Origin: Dunaliella salina
Lineage: Eukaryota; Chlorophyta; Chlorophyceae; Chlamydomonadales; Dunaliellaceae
NCBI GenBank assembly: GCA_002284615.2
Contig: MU069673.1
Coordinates: forward strand, 343,340-362,202
Length of the DNA stretch: 18,863 nt
Direction of reading: 5' to 3'
Both the position numbers and the translations under genes were made by a program. The notes under the pieces were generated by a model. The model searched no databases, was not told the origin of the DNA, and was given only the letters and a program-made list of their open reading frames with translations. Shown here in pieces: positions 16,738 to 18,863 of this stretch (positions are counted from its first letter, which is position 1; each line of letters starts with the position of its first letter).

Positions 16738-17361
16738 AGCACCAATTCCAGAGCAATGGAGAGTTCTAAACGAGAAAAAGTGAGGGCTGTCCAAAGGCAG
16801 CATGCAACTGAGAGTACAGAGGTGCATGAAACAGTACAGGGGTGAACATGCGAATTGAGGTACACCATAGGAATACTTTCCAATTGAAGAAAACTGAAGA
16901 CTGTATTCCAGCAAGGACAGCACAGGTTCCAGCCATGGGAGTTCTGAAAGCTTTCCCAGGGAATAAACCTGAATGACACTCCAGCCACTTGTGCACCGCC
17001 TTTGCCTGCTCACTTCCACCTCAAGCCCGCAGGCACATTTAGATGTGAAGCACCCCCAACATAGCCTAAGGAGCCAAAAAACGTGTCACCACTCGGAACA
17101 CCAACAGGTTGAAGAAGACAGTATGCGCTCAGGAAAAAAGCACAACTTCCAGCCAAGAGAGTCTTCAGGACTTCGCCGGAAAAACCAATCTCCCATTTCA
17201 GCCACTCCTTTACCACCTGCTTGCTCACTCTTCCAGCCCACTTCAAGCCCGCAGGAACACCAGAAAGCACCCTCAGCATGGCCTATTCACCCTTGCAGTC
17301 TCAATTAGGTTCTCAGCTGCATGCTCTAAGTATGGTTTCCAAGTGATGAGCTCGTTCAGAG
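16738..17361. repeat. Three imperfect tandem repeat units, about 180-220 bp each
   Basis: Units begin GCACCAATTCCAG (16738), GCACAGGTTCCAGCCATGG (16920) and GCACAACTTCCAGCCAAGAG (17141). The last two also share TGCTCACTTCC / TGCTCACTCTTCC, TCAAGCCCGCAGG(A/C)ACA and GAAGCACCC/GAAAGCACCC, with a 221-bp offset. The first is more diverged. Function unknown. Confidence 0.7.
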
Positions 17362-17564
17362 ATTGCTCAGCTCTTAGAACGACTATCCCTATACCCTCCC
17401 CCCCAAGCCCAGGCCTTAACTTTAACCCGCTTGAGCAGCTCACCACTATCCAGTAACTGTTGCGATGACTTCACTTTACGGCCTCAGGTCCTGGAAACTG
17501 GGGGGTGTCAGGTTCGCCACTGCCTCAGCCAAGCAAGACCAACTGCACGAGCTGGAGTGCATGT
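17362..17564. other. Spacer, nothing recognised
   Basis: About 200 bp between the tandem repeats and the tail of the next LINE; no feature seen. Confidence 0.5.
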
Positions 17565-17583
17565 AAGAAAGAAAAAGGAAAAC

Positions 17584-17680
17584 TTTCCCTACATCAATTA
17601 AGGAAGAGGAGAAACTCTCCCTACATCAATTAAGGAAGAGAAGAAACTCTCCCTACATCAATTAAGGAAGAGGAGACACA
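17584..17680. repeat. 32-bp unit repeated three times in the LINE 3' UTR
   Basis: CTCTCCCTACATCAATTAAG-type units recur with TCCCT starting at 17586, 17618 and 17650, a 32-bp period. The unit corresponds to one side of the 3' hairpin plus the CCTTAATTGATG block on the minus strand. Copy Y has one unit and P has two. Confidence 0.9.
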
Positions 17681-17736
17681 TTGGCTCCACAAGGGCCGTG
17701 AGTCCCCTCCACCACAAGGTAAGAAAAAAGAGAAAG

Positions 17737-18863
17737 CTAATGGGGGTCTGGAGGGTTACTGAAAGCACCTGGCTCTAGACCCTGGGTGTAGGAAGTATTA
17801 TCGTTTTCAATAGCACGGCATATGGAGACTAGTTTATGGGCATATTGTACAGAATGAGCATGAAGTTGTTGAGCAAGCTTAGTGGCACGATGGTGATCCA
17901 GTCCTAGTTTTTTGAATTGCTCGAGGGTGTGCTCAGTGTAAATACAAGGTTTACAAGGTTCACAAGGGAACATAGCCTTCAGCCAGAAAGTTTGGCTGCT
18001 CGGTGTAAATACTACCACCAACGCCCAGGAGAATAGGGTGATTGTAACAGCTTTCGTGTTAATAAGTTTACAAAGGGTCTGCATGCTGCTGCTTTGCAGC
18101 TTTCAACTGATGCTCCAGCCTTGTGTCTTCACAGAACTTGATTTCTATCAAGTGCACATGGCGTTCATTCGGATACAGTTCATGGGGTTGCCTTGCACGC
18201 CTAATTGTGGTGGTCCTCCACGTGGACCTGCGGAAAAAATGTTGTGTTTGAATAGAATAAACATTGTTAGAAGTTGGCTTGGCATTAAGAGGGTTTATCA
18301 AAGTAGCATCTGGTCGACTTGTATTGAGTCTTTTCCTTTCTTGAAGGTTACGAGGGAAAATGTAAGCAGGTATAGTTCTATTTGAGGCATGTGTGGGGAG
18401 TTGCAGGTTATGTCGTGCAAATTTGAAATCGCTTCCGATGTCTGTGTAGACCAGGCCTGCCCCTACAGGGCATTTGCTGAGGGCTTTTGTAATCATTCTG
18501 CCTGCAATGTTATGGCGTTCAGTTTTCATGTTGGAGATGATATGGTTTTGGCAGCGTGAGAGCATGTGTAGTGCGCTGTCCAAAGTCTGGCAGCCTGGGA
18601 GGGGACAAGATGGATCAGTTGACCTTTTTAAACGTACTGCATGTTTTTGGCTGTAGAGGGTGCCTGTGCGGTACTGCAGGATGGTACGCTTCATGGGTAC
18701 AGAAACATTGGGCATATTTCTGAAGGCATTGCTAAATTTATAATGTACTTGCGGTAATAAGTTTTGATAGTAAGAGTAGTAGCCTGTTTTGGCATTGGCA
18801 TATCCAAGCTTGTGTTTAGGATGCATGTGGGATTTGAGGGCATCTTGAAGATTGGGGAAATAG
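17737..18863 (-). pseudogene. LINE ORF: CCHC finger and REL nuclease, frameshifted
   Basis: The frame is open from the right edge to about 18075, where one extra C (GACCCTTTG against GACCTTTG in Y) shifts it. A one-base deletion near 18040 and a 67-bp insertion (17946-18012) follow; together these two add 66 bp, so the frame is restored at YTEHTLEQF. Both nuclease halves (SRPD, EIK) are intact upstream of the breaks, so it decayed fairly recently. Confidence 0.85.
17930..18012. mobile_element. 51-bp insert between 16-bp direct repeats inside a LINE
   Basis: TGCTC(A/G)GTGTAAATAC at 17930-17945 and 17997-18012 (one mismatch) flanks a 51-bp insert absent from copies Y and P at the same place. 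The insert holds CAGCCAGAAAGTTTGGCTG, a 6-bp stem hairpin (17981-17999). Related sequence lies at 16618-16690 and 16145-16185. It could be a very short mobile element or a template-switch event. Confidence 0.6.

Larger units (their letters stand above)
17565..18863 (-). mobile_element. REL-type LINE (subfamily B), running off the right edge
   Basis: This is the longest copy here, on the minus strand. From the right edge it encodes YFPNLQDALKSHMHPKHKLG, YYSYYQNLLP, ILQYRTGTLYSQKHAVR, a CCHC finger CPLPGCQTLDSALHMLSRC (C-x4-C-x7-H-x4-C), PVGAGLVYTDIGSD, NRTIPAYIFPRNL, SRPDATLINPL, HVHLIEIKFCEDTRLEHQL, then after breaks YTEHTLEQFKKLGL and NPPDPH-stop (17737-17739). RT and RNase H should lie beyond 18863. 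Its 3' UTR holds three 32-bp units and a short A/G-rich tail on + (17565-17580). Confidence 0.9.

Noticed and set aside
1..18863. A CRISPR array, bacterial operon or phage region.
   Set aside because: There are no spaced identical repeats of that kind, no ribosome binding sites and clear spliceosomal introns.

Overview
The window reads as nuclear DNA of a green alga, probably a chlorophycean (Chlamydomonadales-like). This rests on intron-containing genes with GTGAGT/GTGCGT donors, a plant-type ribosomal protein, TGTAA polyadenylation signals and LINEs with a restriction-like endonuclease (REL) of the Dualen/RandI type known from Chlamydomonas. The species cannot be named from the sequence.

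Only two host genes can be supported. At the left is the 3' part of a nicotinamide/nicotinate mononucleotide adenylyltransferase gene (NMNAT, + strand; exons ~441-596, 966-1120, 3454-3628; earlier exons lie left of the window). At the right is a complete four-exon gene for 60S ribosomal protein L27a/uL15 (RPL27A, + strand; exons 13884-13893, 14041-14195, 14436-14525, 15618-15806). Both are housekeeping genes and nothing links them functionally.

Most of the rest is mobile DNA. The NMNAT intron at the left edge holds two tRNA-derived SINE-like insertions that appear to have used the same target (CTGCACTCTTAA). Between the genes and right of RPL27A lie at least eight copies of one REL-type LINE lineage, in three subfamilies. 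They share a CCHC finger, an RPD...E(I/V)K nuclease core, a C-terminal PPDPH-stop signature, and a 3' UTR ending in CCTTRAT, a hairpin and a pyrimidine microsatellite tail. The best part is 4662-7378, a three-deep nest: an old minus-strand copy (P) split by a plus-strand copy (E2, exact 12-bp target duplication), itself split by a young minus-strand copy (Y, exact 10-bp duplication). Removing each insertion in turn restores alignment to the family. Further right are two head-to-tail plus copies (9746-11080), a minus RT/RNase H relic (11083-12330), a decayed relic just upstream of RPL27A, and a minus copy running off the right edge (17565-18863) that carries a 51-bp insert between 16-bp direct repeats.

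Regions 7379-9745, 12331-12698, 15867-16737 and 17362-17564 hold no gene I can support; they look like old non-coding repeat DNA.
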